From [Clostridium] asparagiforme DSM 15981 (GTDB lineage: Bacteria > Bacillota > Clostridia > Lachnospirales > Lachnospiraceae): a stretch of 64,000 nucleotides of DNA. The stretch is taken from assembly GCA_025149125.1 (NCBI GenBank), contig CP102272.1:4278001-4342000 (forward strand), written 5' to 3'. Positions 44,219 to 52,858 of the stretch are shown piece after piece. Positions within the stretch are counted from its first letter, which is position 1, and every line of letters starts with the position of its first letter. Both the position numbers and the translations under genes were made by a program. The notes under the pieces are model-generated. The model did no database searches and was not told the origin of the DNA. It saw only the letters and a list, made by a program, of their open reading frames with translations.

Positions 44219-45268
44219 TTAATCCGCTTGATGTTCTAATTCCAACAAATATTTATCATAGTCTGACATAAATAATCGATCCTGTACAATACGATATTTT
44301 TCAAACTCCGTCTCTGCATGAAGCTTCGCCTGTTCCGCGCTTACTTTTCCCGGTCCCATCAGCAATTCGTTCCCATTAAACTCCAGGAATCCGTCAAGAC
44401 GCTTTGCCCAGTCCTCCATACTCATCGGTATTCTTCGTTCTGCTTGCAACTCCGCATAATCGAGATACAGTGAAACGATTCTCTCTAAATAGGACATTTC
44501 CTTCTCGCTCAGATAGTTTTTAGCAACAATAACATCTGCTTTGACGATTTTCCCATCCGGCGCTGATTCCCATGTTGTCAGTCCCATATGTTCTTTTTCA
44601 GCATTTGCACGCTCTACAATCAATTCTGCTGCCGTATGCCGGTGTACTGCCCAGTGCATTTTATTTTGGACCATTTTGAAAAACTGCCGGGTAGTCTTAG
44701 CTTCCTTGTCGTAATCAAACGCTGTGGCATAAAGATCCGTAACCTTTTGATAAAACTTGCGTTCGGATAGACGTATCTCACGAATATTTTGCAGCTGACG
44801 TTCAAAATATTCATCGGTGAACATATGCCCTTTTTTCAGGCGCTCTTTGTCCATCGTCCAGCCTTGAATCGTATAATCCTTGACAATCTGCCCTGCCCAT
44901 TTGCGGAATCTTACAGCGCGCTCATTGTTAACTTTAAAGCCAACTGCAATGATTGCCTGTAGGTTATAATGTTTCGTACTGTAGGATTTACCATCTGAGG
45001 CAGTTATTAAGTATTTCTTAATAACTGATTCCTCGACCAGCTCATTATCTTCAAATATCCTTTTAAGGTGCTGATTGATTGCCGATACAGAAACATCATA
45101 TAAGGTTGCCATCATTTTCTGCGTCAGCCAGATGTTCTCGTCCTCATAGCGCATCTCAAGACTATCTGAGCTATTACCTGTAGATGCCACATATGTTAGA
45201 TACTCTGCGGCTGAGCTGTGTATTGTAATCTCTTTTTTCTTGTTCGCCATATTTTCTTTATGCTCCAT
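44219..45268 (-). CDS. RhuM-family protein
   Basis: 349 residues from ATG 45268, behind TTGGAGGCTGAAT. The family core is ENIWLTQKMMATLYDVSVSAINQHLKRIFEDNEL, then YNLQAIIAVGFKVNNERAVRFRKWA and FFKMVQNKMHWAVHRHTAAELI. RhuM proteins are common in genomic and defence islands and next to toxin-antitoxin or restriction genes; the activity is unproven. It shares its cassette with a nuclease-STAND gene and a decayed second RhuM. Confidence 0.9.
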   Translation of the reverse strand: MEHKENMANKKKEITIHSSAAEYLTYVASTGNSSDSLEMRYEDENIWLTQKMMATLYDVSVSAINQHLKRIFEDNELVEESVIKKYLITASDGKSYSTKHYNLQAIIAVGFKVNNERAVRFRKWAGQIVKDYTIQGWTMDKERLKKGHMFTDEYFERQLQNIREIRLSERKFYQKVTDLYATAFDYDKEAKTTRQFFKMVQNKMHWAVHRHTAAELIVERANAEKEHMGLTTWESAPDGKIVKADVIVAKNYLSEKEMSYLERIVSLYLDYAELQAERRIPMSMEDWAKRLDGFLEFNGNELLMGPGKVSAEQAKLHAETEFEKYRIVQDRLFMSDYDKYLLELEHQAD

Positions 45269-45349
45269 ATTCAGCCTCCAATAATTTAACCAATAACGAC
45301 AAATGGTCACTTATTTCTTTGTTAGGGATTCTATTTCTTTACAAGTCTT

Positions 45350-46004
45350 TTGTTTCTATTTTTTTCAAATATTCCACACAAGCAATATTATTTGCCAATT
45401 CCTTTCTAACCAACACATGATCTAGGCAATACCAATACTGCGTCATCAATTCCTGTTCATAGTAAAATCTACCATACCAGAAGTTCTCCCAAAAACGAAG
45501 TAAGCCCCACAAACGGTTTTTCTGAATTTGCGCGTTCGCATATCACTTCTGCTGCTCTATGACCATGTGCTACGAAATGCAGCTTATTTTGTACAATTTA
45601 AAAAACTCTATTGAATCTTTGCTATAAGGATCATAGTTAACACTCGTGACATATAAATCGAGCACCTATCGATACAATACCTGTTTGGATGAATGGATAT
45701 TTCCAATGCGCTCAAGGCATTCACGCCAGTAATTGCCACCGCCAGTACATTTCAACCTCTCATCATCCATAGTAAAGCCTTTAATCATGTATTCCTTTAA
45801 ACGCGCTGTCGCCCAACAACGAAATCTCATGACAATCGATGATTTTACACGATATCCAAGAGTTATGATCTTGTCAAGGTTATAAAATGGTCTATCTTTT
45901 ACAACCTTTCTATTGCCTTCTTGACGAACCTGTCGGAAATTCCGACAGGTTGACTGCTCATCCAATTCGCCTTCTTCGTAAATATATTTTATATGCTCAA
46001 CCAT
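45350..46004 (-). pseudogene. Decayed second RhuM-family gene
   Basis: An open piece (46004-45666) encodes IYEEGELDEQSTCRNFRQVR and then FYNLDKIITLGYRVKSSIVMRF, a RhuM middle part without its first ~60 residues. Further on, in shifted frames with stops, comes IVQNKLHFVAHGHRAAEVIC and ERANSEKPFVGLTSF, clearly the same family. It is too different from the intact copy downstream to be a recent duplicate. Confidence 0.8.
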
Positions 46005-46131
46005 ATTAGTTCTGGAGCTTTCACCTCTATGTGTGTAAGGCCATTTTATTTTTGATAAATTATAATTTCACCCTGATTCTCCTTTAAATAACCTGCCTTC
46101 TATTTTTTCTATCTCCTCTTTTGTTTAAAAA

Positions 46132-49100
46132 TCATCCTCTCAAGATTTCATCAATTTGTTCAGATTCAATTCGTTTTTTTAAATAGCCTATTTGCGTTTC
46201 TATATGATTTTTATGCTTTATCCATTTTAAACCTATGAAGCTTGGAAGCAGCGACTCAAGAAACTCAATCCAAGCAGAATACATGGGTACTGCACTACCT
46301 GACCAACTACAAAAAGTAGGTGTTAACGGTAAACCTTCAAAATCTTCAAACAATGGATTTTTTTCAAGGAACAGCAAAATATATTCCTTTTTTCTTTCTA
46401 TTCCTAATTTTGATATAATTGAAAATAAACAATACATTTTTATATTATTACAGGAGGACAGTTGAATGCATTGCCGTATCCACTCGTCTTGCCTACCTAA
46501 TAGATTTTGCTCATTTTGAATTGGTAATAGTATAGACTCCAGAAAATACGGTACTGACAGCCTGGGAAACTTACAATTCCTAATTAACTCATCAAAAATT
46601 TTATTATATATTTCTATAAATTCATCCAAATCAAAAAAGCAACGATGCCTTTCTTGATGGTCACTAAAAGTGTCACTATTTATTAAATGACCTATATACT
46701 TATCCAATATAGAAGGCCTAACCAAATATATTTCTTTCAAGAATTGTCCGTTATAATCGTGGTCCTTATCAAACGTCAGCATGGCACAATAAATTTGTTC
46801 AAGCAATTCCATATTACCATTAAATTTTCGGATTACTTCCTGCGGCGTATTATGATTGTCATTAAACAATAAGCCAAAATAAATATGCACTATAAAAGGT
46901 GAATACCCCATCTTGGCTAAAAGGATTTTACAGCCCTTTATCAATACCTGCTCATCTATTATATTATACTTCTCCAGAAAGTCTACATCACGCATTGATG
47001 ATGAAGTAATATCTCTGTCAGAAGTATCTTTCAAAAAGTCATAAAGCCCATATAATTGATTTTCAGTAATTAACTCTTGCGGTAATTCATGATAATAGGC
47101 ATACAGCCAAGCATTTTTCTGACTATAATCTCTACCAATAATAATTTGATACACTTCTGAATCAGACAATAGAGAAAAGAGAGTGCTCAGAAAGTGCGAT
47201 GGAGGTAAATTATTTGGCGTATTTTTCTCTATGTAATACTTAATTGCATTAACGAAGCAATCTTTTCTAAGAGCAATAGCATCGAAGGCAATTTCTAATC
47301 CTTTTCTAACCTCCCAAGATGTATGTCCATCCAATTCTGGGATTTCATAACAAACGTCAATTAATTTCTTGAACATTTCATTATCACAATTAGAGACATA
47401 TTGATCAATTATTTTCCGTTTTAGTTCCTCACGTTCTCTATAATTAACTTCTTTTTTATAATCTGGTCCTTTAAGAAAAGAAAATAGTTGAAAGTATTCT
47501 CCCTCAAAATATTCATCAAATAACGATTCACAAGAGAGGTTCCTCCCATTGAAAACGCGAACTATTTTATTCGCTAAAAGGCAGTTTTCTAACTCACTTG
47601 GAGGATAATTTGACTTTAAAATGGATTTGATGTATTTTAAATCAAATTGTAAAACGGGAATGCTTATATCCTCGATAGTACCACCATATGAACTAAGAAT
47701 TTCTCTAATTTTTGCTCTGTACGTTTCAATTTCACATAAATCGGATAAAGATTCCCAAATTAGACTTCGGTATTTTTCAACACCTTCAGATTTAGATAAT
47801 GAAATTTGATAAATAGTAAATGTGTTCTTTCGGCCTCCCTCTGCCGGAGTAAAATGCAATTTCAAAAATTCTTTTGCTATTTCTAAAAAAAGAATAACAA
47901 CTGATTCTTGTTTCCAGTCATCCGAATACTCCTTTATCTTCTCTAAAAAAGTTATTTGTGTGTAAAAATCATAGTGCATAGAAGCTTTATTAATGCCGAA
48001 ATACATATTAATTGCATGATAAAATTCAATATATAAATCTGGTCGCTTTAAATAGTACTGAAAAAACAAATCACAGGCTGTTGGCAAATCCGTCATATCT
48101 GCAAAACCACCAAGAATTTTGATTATATCGTTTGTTATATTCTGATAGTTTTTCCCTTTCTCAGTATCAATGCCACGCCATTCACTAATCACACCTTCTT
48201 CTAATTCAATTTCATTTTGCAAGATCAAAAGTGTTTCAGTAGGATTTATACGAAAAAACACTTTCACAAATTCAAAGAAGATCGGGGATTGTTCTGTTAA
48301 TAATTCATCCCATAATATTTTTATTTCTTTCTCAACAAAATTGTAAAGAGTTATATTTCTAAATATATTAAGTAATGTATTAACAGAAAAGATTGTTCGC
48401 TCTCTATAACTTTGAAAACAAGCTTTAATCATTTCCGACAGACTGAGTAGTTTCTTATCAAAGAAAACATATTTAAGCAAATAATTAGATAGGCATTGCT
48501 CAGAAAAGCGAACGGCTTTATCATTGCAAATATCGACAATTTCCTGCTCGTGAAGCATGTAGATATTTTCAATAAACTCATCTCGATTTAACCCTTTTTC
48601 CTGCAAAATCGGCAAAAAAGGATCAATATGGTCTAAATGAATTGCTTCTAAAAAAGCTACTATACCAGCTGTTATGCACACGTTATTGTTGGCAAGCATT
48701 TGATTATCCTCTAAAGATGATCCATAATAATCTTCATATAATTGTGACACATCATTAATAGAATCTAAACGATTTGAATTACACGCTACTTTCCCTGCAA
48801 GTATAGCAATACGAGCATTTCCCTCTGCAATTCTTACAATTCTTTCATGATAATCTTGATTTAAAATACCCAATGAAGTTTCAAGCAATGTTTTAATCTC
48901 ATCATCTGTAAATACATTTACATTTATGGTTTCATATGAAGCAATTTCTCGAACATCATTTATCACTTTTTGAAGTGCATAATCCCGTACTGTAATAAGT
49001 ATTTTTACGTTGTACCCCTCTGATTTCATAGTTACATAACGAATAATATGCTGCAATCCTGATAATTGATTTGCATCATCAATAAAAAGAAAATAGTTAC

Positions 49101-49869
49101 CAGGGCTGTCTATAAAAAGCTTCAAATCCTCGTATATTGGTAAGGCATTACTGTGAATGCAATAGATCTTTTCATTGTTAGCGTCCCGGTGATTTCTCAC
49201 ATAATGGAAAGCTAAGCGAGTTTTTCCTGTACCTGCTGAACCGCTGAGTATAACAACATCCACTTTCAGATAAGCATCACTAATATCTTTACATTCTTTT
49301 TCTCTAAATAAAAATTTAGTATCAATTGGAGCCGCCATTCTATTCGAGTTATAACGTTTAATAAAATCCTCACACGATTGAATTTGATCAGTGCTTATTG
49401 ATATTCCTAAAAAATCACGTGAAAGATTATGGTGGAAAAGATATATATCTTCTGCAAGTTTATCAATTCCAATAACCATTAGCTTGATTCCAACATCTTC
49501 GCATAAAGCTTTTATCTCACTATCTTGAGAGGGTGTAAGATTTGATGAAGTATGGCAATAAATGATTTCGGAGATTTTATTATGCGGAACGCCTGTCTTT
49601 GATGTATTAAGACATTTTTCAAGGTCATCCTTAATTTTTGCAAATAAGCCCGACCGTTGAGTCGTATATTCTACAAAAATATACTTTCCATTTAATGCAA
49701 TAAAATAAGTATCTGGTGTCCCTGGGGTGGTCTTTCGTGTACCTGCTTCTCCACCAAGAGACACTATATTAGAATAGCCAATTTTATATAAATAAGAATC
49801 ACAAAGGTTTTGAAATGACCCTGCATCCAATTGGAGAATTCTCTGTTTAATGCTTTCGATAATAGCCAT
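46132..49869 (-). CDS. Nuclease-STAND NTPase (Avs-like candidate defence protein)
   Basis: 1,245 residues from ATG 49869; the GTG three codons upstream is less likely. The N-terminal ~150 residues look like a PD-(D/E)xK nuclease (GTPDTYF at 53-59, FVEYTTQ at 68-74, with Thr in place of the usual Lys). A P-loop NTPase follows: Walker A GSAGTGKT (213-220), Walker B YFLFIDDAN (262-270) and ILITVRDY, as in STAND proteins. The last ~800 residues are helical repeat-like and could be the sensor. The plan matches Avs proteins, but exact family membership needs a profile search. (Residue numbers count from the GTG.). Confidence 0.7.
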   Translation of the reverse strand: MAIIESIKQRILQLDAGSFQNLCDSYLYKIGYSNIVSLGGEAGTRKTTPGTPDTYFIALNGKYIFVEYTTQRSGLFAKIKDDLEKCLNTSKTGVPHNKISEIIYCHTSSNLTPSQDSEIKALCEDVGIKLMVIGIDKLAEDIYLFHHNLSRDFLGISISTDQIQSCEDFIKRYNSNRMAAPIDTKFLFREKECKDISDAYLKVDVVILSGSAGTGKTRLAFHYVRNHRDANNEKIYCIHSNALPIYEDLKLFIDSPGNYFLFIDDANQLSGLQHIIRYVTMKSEGYNVKILITVRDYALQKVINDVREIASYETINVNVFTDDEIKTLLETSLGILNQDYHERIVRIAEGNARIAILAGKVACNSNRLDSINDVSQLYEDYYGSSLEDNQMLANNNVCITAGIVAFLEAIHLDHIDPFLPILQEKGLNRDEFIENIYMLHEQEIVDICNDKAVRFSEQCLSNYLLKYVFFDKKLLSLSEMIKACFQSYRERTIFSVNTLLNIFRNITLYNFVEKEIKILWDELLTEQSPIFFEFVKVFFRINPTETLLILQNEIELEEGVISEWRGIDTEKGKNYQNITNDIIKILGGFADMTDLPTACDLFFQYYLKRPDLYIEFYHAINMYFGINKASMHYDFYTQITFLEKIKEYSDDWKQESVVILFLEIAKEFLKLHFTPAEGGRKNTFTIYQISLSKSEGVEKYRSLIWESLSDLCEIETYRAKIREILSSYGGTIEDISIPVLQFDLKYIKSILKSNYPPSELENCLLANKIVRVFNGRNLSCESLFDEYFEGEYFQLFSFLKGPDYKKEVNYREREELKRKIIDQYVSNCDNEMFKKLIDVCYEIPELDGHTSWEVRKGLEIAFDAIALRKDCFVNAIKYYIEKNTPNNLPPSHFLSTLFSLLSDSEVYQIIIGRDYSQKNAWLYAYYHELPQELITENQLYGLYDFLKDTSDRDITSSSMRDVDFLEKYNIIDEQVLIKGCKILLAKMGYSPFIVHIYFGLLFNDNHNTPQEVIRKFNGNMELLEQIYCAMLTFDKDHDYNGQFLKEIYLVRPSILDKYIGHLINSDTFSDHQERHRCFFDLDEFIEIYNKIFDELIRNCKFPRLSVPYFLESILLPIQNEQNLLGRQDEWIRQCIQLSSCNNIKMYCLFSIISKLGIERKKEYILLFLEKNPLFEDFEGLPLTPTFCSWSGSAVPMYSAWIEFLESLLPSFIGLKWIKHKNHIETQIGYLKKRIESEQIDEILRG

Positions 49870-50342
49870 AATCAACACCTCTACTCTTTGAAATCATCTT
49901 GTTACTCTAAATTATCTTAAATACTTTTCAGACACGTCCAAATTGATTCGTTCTATCAGCCTATATTCTATTTTAACTTGTGCTATATCTAATTAAGATA
50001 CTTTAAGGCCTGTCTTATTGGCATTTCCAGCGACTATGTAATAAACTTTTATTGTCCATTTGGACCTTCTCCTATGCTTGAGTTTGTCTTGCAACACCAT
50101 TCTCATTTTAGCGTAGGAGAATTTTTATTGATATCCTCCTCGTTTCCACTTAAACGATTCTCCTCAGCATAGCTGGGGAATTAGAATTCTAATTTAACAT
50201 AACTATCATCCAGTTGATATCAATGAAACAACTATTTTCGAAGGTCAAAGCACAGCCATTTTCTCGGTATTTCAAGGTCATCTTTCGCCAAAAGCCACTA
50301 TATCTTGTGGTTTAACCTCTTCATTTTCCTTCTGGAGTACAT
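49870..50342. other. Non-coding region upstream of the STAND gene with strong hairpin
   Basis: No gene in about 470 bp. TTCTCCTATGCT (50067-50078) pairs with AGCGTAGGAGAA (50110-50121) around a 31-nt loop, followed by TTTTTATT. A second hairpin lies near 50157-50185 (CTCAGC..GCTGGG). This may be a terminator of the upstream cassette on the plus strand or a small RNA. Confidence 0.4.
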
Positions 50343-50393
50343 TTCCGCATCATTATTACCACCTCGACATTTGTTGAGTGTATAATAATGATG
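50343..50393 (-). other. Attachment-like site 2
   Basis: The minus strand carries CGAGGTGGTAATAATGATG and then CGGAAATGTACTCCAGAAGG, encoding VEVVIMMRKCTPEGK and a stop. The other side reads ATTATTATACACTCAACAA. The two halves form a 46-bp palindrome (50348-50393). About 100 bp after the site match sites 1 and 4. Confidence 0.75.
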
Positions 50394-50569
50394 GATAAAA
50401 GGCAGAGTTGGACCTGGGTGTATTGTATTTTCTATAGAAAACACCATAATTACGATTAGAAGTTTTCTATGTATTGCAGTAGTAGTCGCTTTACACTAGT
50501 CTGTTGTTTTCCCCAGCTAATTTCAAGTATAGGCCAAAATATTGCAAATACTTTTCTCCACTTATACAC

Positions 50570-51382
50570 TTAAGTAAAAATCTCAGATAAAACAGAAAGG
50601 GATCTTTCATCATATCCAATAACAGATTTTAAGAATAATGTTCTATCCTCACTTAAATTCTGCAATATCCCACTCGTGAGCATATCCACAATAGTTTGCT
50701 GCATTCTTTTTATAGGTATAGCAACTACAGCATATTCCTCCTGAAAACACATAATATACGAATCAGTCTCCAACTCTGATAAAGCATTTGACAATGTACC
50801 TTCATCAATACAGTGTGAAAAATAATCCCAAATCTCTAAACAATCTGGTTCGGAAAACGAAACACTCCTATAGTTTACAATCTCTCTTGCATTCATTAGC
50901 CACTCATAAGCATCATTATCTTCAATTTTATTCGATAATAAACGATCTGAAAAATTGAACATATCTCTATAGTGATTTATTGTACCTTCATGCGTTGTAT
51001 TATATTTTCTATTTGTACTACCATAAGGTTTCTCTCCTGCTCGTGCAACCAAACGAAACATACTTCTACATCTTAAAATAGCTATTTCTTTTGAAGCCAG
51101 TGTTGCACGAATAAGGTAGTATACCGCATAATACAACTTTATTGTTGCCCAAGAAAATCGCTTCTGAAATACCGCATCAATTCCCTCTGAAAAGCTCAAA
51201 ACACCATTATAAAAAAAGTCAACTGCATCCTTGTTCAAAAGTGTTTTTAGCTGTTCCGCTTCATTTATAGTCAACATATGATTTTTAAATTCTTCTCGCA
51301 TATTAATCAAATCTTCTGGAGCAGCACCAATTAGATTCTCATAAAAAAGTTGCGCACGATTTCTACTAAAATTTATACTCAT
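50570..51382 (-). CDS. HEPN-like protein, partner of the DGQHR gene
   Basis: About 270 residues from ATG 51382, overlapping the upstream gene by 17 bp, so co-translated. WATIKLYYAVYYLIRATLAS, then RKYNTTH (R-x5-H) and NDAYEWLMNAREIVNYRS have the look of a HEPN domain, where R-x4-6-H is the RNase motif. No clear C-terminal domain is known to me. Paired with a DGQHR protein beside Hachiman, it is a good candidate toxin or RNase of an undescribed defence unit. The HEPN call is by motif and needs structure prediction. Confidence 0.55.
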   Translation of the reverse strand: MSINFSRNRAQLFYENLIGAAPEDLINMREEFKNHMLTINEAEQLKTLLNKDAVDFFYNGVLSFSEGIDAVFQKRFSWATIKLYYAVYYLIRATLASKEIAILRCRSMFRLVARAGEKPYGSTNRKYNTTHEGTINHYRDMFNFSDRLLSNKIEDNDAYEWLMNAREIVNYRSVSFSEPDCLEIWDYFSHCIDEGTLSNALSELETDSYIMCFQEEYAVVAIPIKRMQQTIVDMLTSGILQNLSEDRTLFLKSVIGYDERSLSVLSEIFT

Positions 51383-52406
51383 TTTGTGCTGGAACATCCT
51401 TTAGCAAGGCACTTTTCAAATATTGGTAAACAATATTTCGCTGCTCTTTACCTTGCTTATTTTTTAATTCCTCTTTATATATAAGATCCGTTCTGTCTAA
51501 CGGAATCAATGATCGAATCGTTGTTTGCTCAAATGATTTTCTTTCCGCACATTTGGGTATAAGGTCTTTGCACAAAAAATCAATTCCTGCATAACAACCC
51601 GAATTTGCCATAAATGGATTCCCTGATTTTAACCACATCCCTTCTTTTTCATAAAATGACCGGAGTACATTAAAAAAATTACAAATCACTTTATATTGAG
51701 ACTCAAAATCTCTAAGATTATACTCATTAAATACACCTTGATCTGTCGTAAACTGTTTTATCGCATTTACCATTGCTGACAAATCCACTTTTCCAACTCC
51801 TTGTGCAGAACCTGGTAGCTTTATACACTGATAATATGGAGAATCCATATCCTCATGCAAATGATTGGCTATATCTGTTGCCCTCACAATATAAAAGTTC
51901 TTTTCTTTAACCTCACCAAACAGATCATACACTAAACTACTCGGGACCGGTTTCTGCTCTGTATTAATGTTTAAAAAAATCCTTGCAGCTTCTGGCGTTG
52001 TTAGATTCTGGGCTAAAAGCACAATAATTTCCTGCTCACCTATTTCTGGTTTTTCCTCATATGCCTGCTTTAGCCCCTCCAATCTATGCTGCCCATCAAT
52101 AACTTGTGCACCAGCCGATACTTGCGGAATACGAAGTACATCTCCATCTACAACGATCGGATAATTTTTTTCAACCCAATTTAAAATAAATGTATTAAAA
52201 AACATATTACCGTCTAAAATAAAACTCTTTATAGAACTAATCCTACGCTTGCTCAATACTCTTTGTACTGCCCCTGGAATATTGTCACGCCCCCTTACTG
52301 CCACATAATATATCGGCAACAAGTCTTTTACTTTCATTAAAAAAATCTTTACATCTATATCTCCGAGTTTTGTTGTAATATAATTATTAATAACAGTATA
52401 ATTCAT
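51366..52406 (-). CDS. DGQHR-domain protein (DndB-like)
   Basis: 346 residues. VIDGQHRLEGLKQAY (DGQHR at 104-108), IFLNINTEQKPVPSSLVYDL and MVNAIKQF define the DGQHR/DndB-like family, related to ParB-type folds. DndB itself regulates DNA phosphorothioation, but no dnd genes are present. The start follows GAGAGGGAAAATAAATT. It lies upstream of and overlaps the HEPN-like gene. A 450-bp non-coding gap separates it from hamB. Confidence 0.8.
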   Translation of the reverse strand: MNYTVINNYITTKLGDIDVKIFLMKVKDLLPIYYVAVRGRDNIPGAVQRVLSKRRISSIKSFILDGNMFFNTFILNWVEKNYPIVVDGDVLRIPQVSAGAQVIDGQHRLEGLKQAYEEKPEIGEQEIIVLLAQNLTTPEAARIFLNINTEQKPVPSSLVYDLFGEVKEKNFYIVRATDIANHLHEDMDSPYYQCIKLPGSAQGVGKVDLSAMVNAIKQFTTDQGVFNEYNLRDFESQYKVICNFFNVLRSFYEKEGMWLKSGNPFMANSGCYAGIDFLCKDLIPKCAERKSFEQTTIRSLIPLDRTDLIYKEELKNKQGKEQRNIVYQYLKSALLKDVPAQNEYKF

Positions 52407-52858
52407 AATTTATTTTCCCTCTCTTTCTACATTTATCATTTCACCACAAAACACATCAAAATTCTCAAGCATACACCCAGATTAACAGTATTCTTCACCG
52501 TAGATTAATAGGTTAATACCCACAATACCATCTCCCATAATCCAGTCCGTCCTCACACCTATCCAACCACCCTTCTGTAGTCTTATCAATCTTACTCTGG
52601 TCAAATCCTCTTTAGGATCGTCTCCACCGACTCATATTTCAGCGGTATGGTATTGCTCGGCACCACATGCTCAGTTCATTCCATCTCCGGCTCACATTCC
52701 TTTAGATTTCCTCCAAAGGTTGCTTATCCGATCACCAGACATACTATACTTGAAGTATGTCATCTTATCAACGCTATACGCTCTTCCCATCACAATGGCG
52801 ATCTTATCAGTAAAATCAAACAGCTATAGTTAATAAAATCTTATGTATTTTTATTACT
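52407..52858. other. 450-bp non-coding gap between hamB and the DGQHR gene
   Basis: No gene recognised. It contains a hairpin with arms GACATACT and AGTATGTC (52738-52761 on either strand). Base composition is richer in GC than the flanking genes. It should hold the promoter of the DGQHR pair and could hold a small RNA or an old element remnant. Confidence 0.4.
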
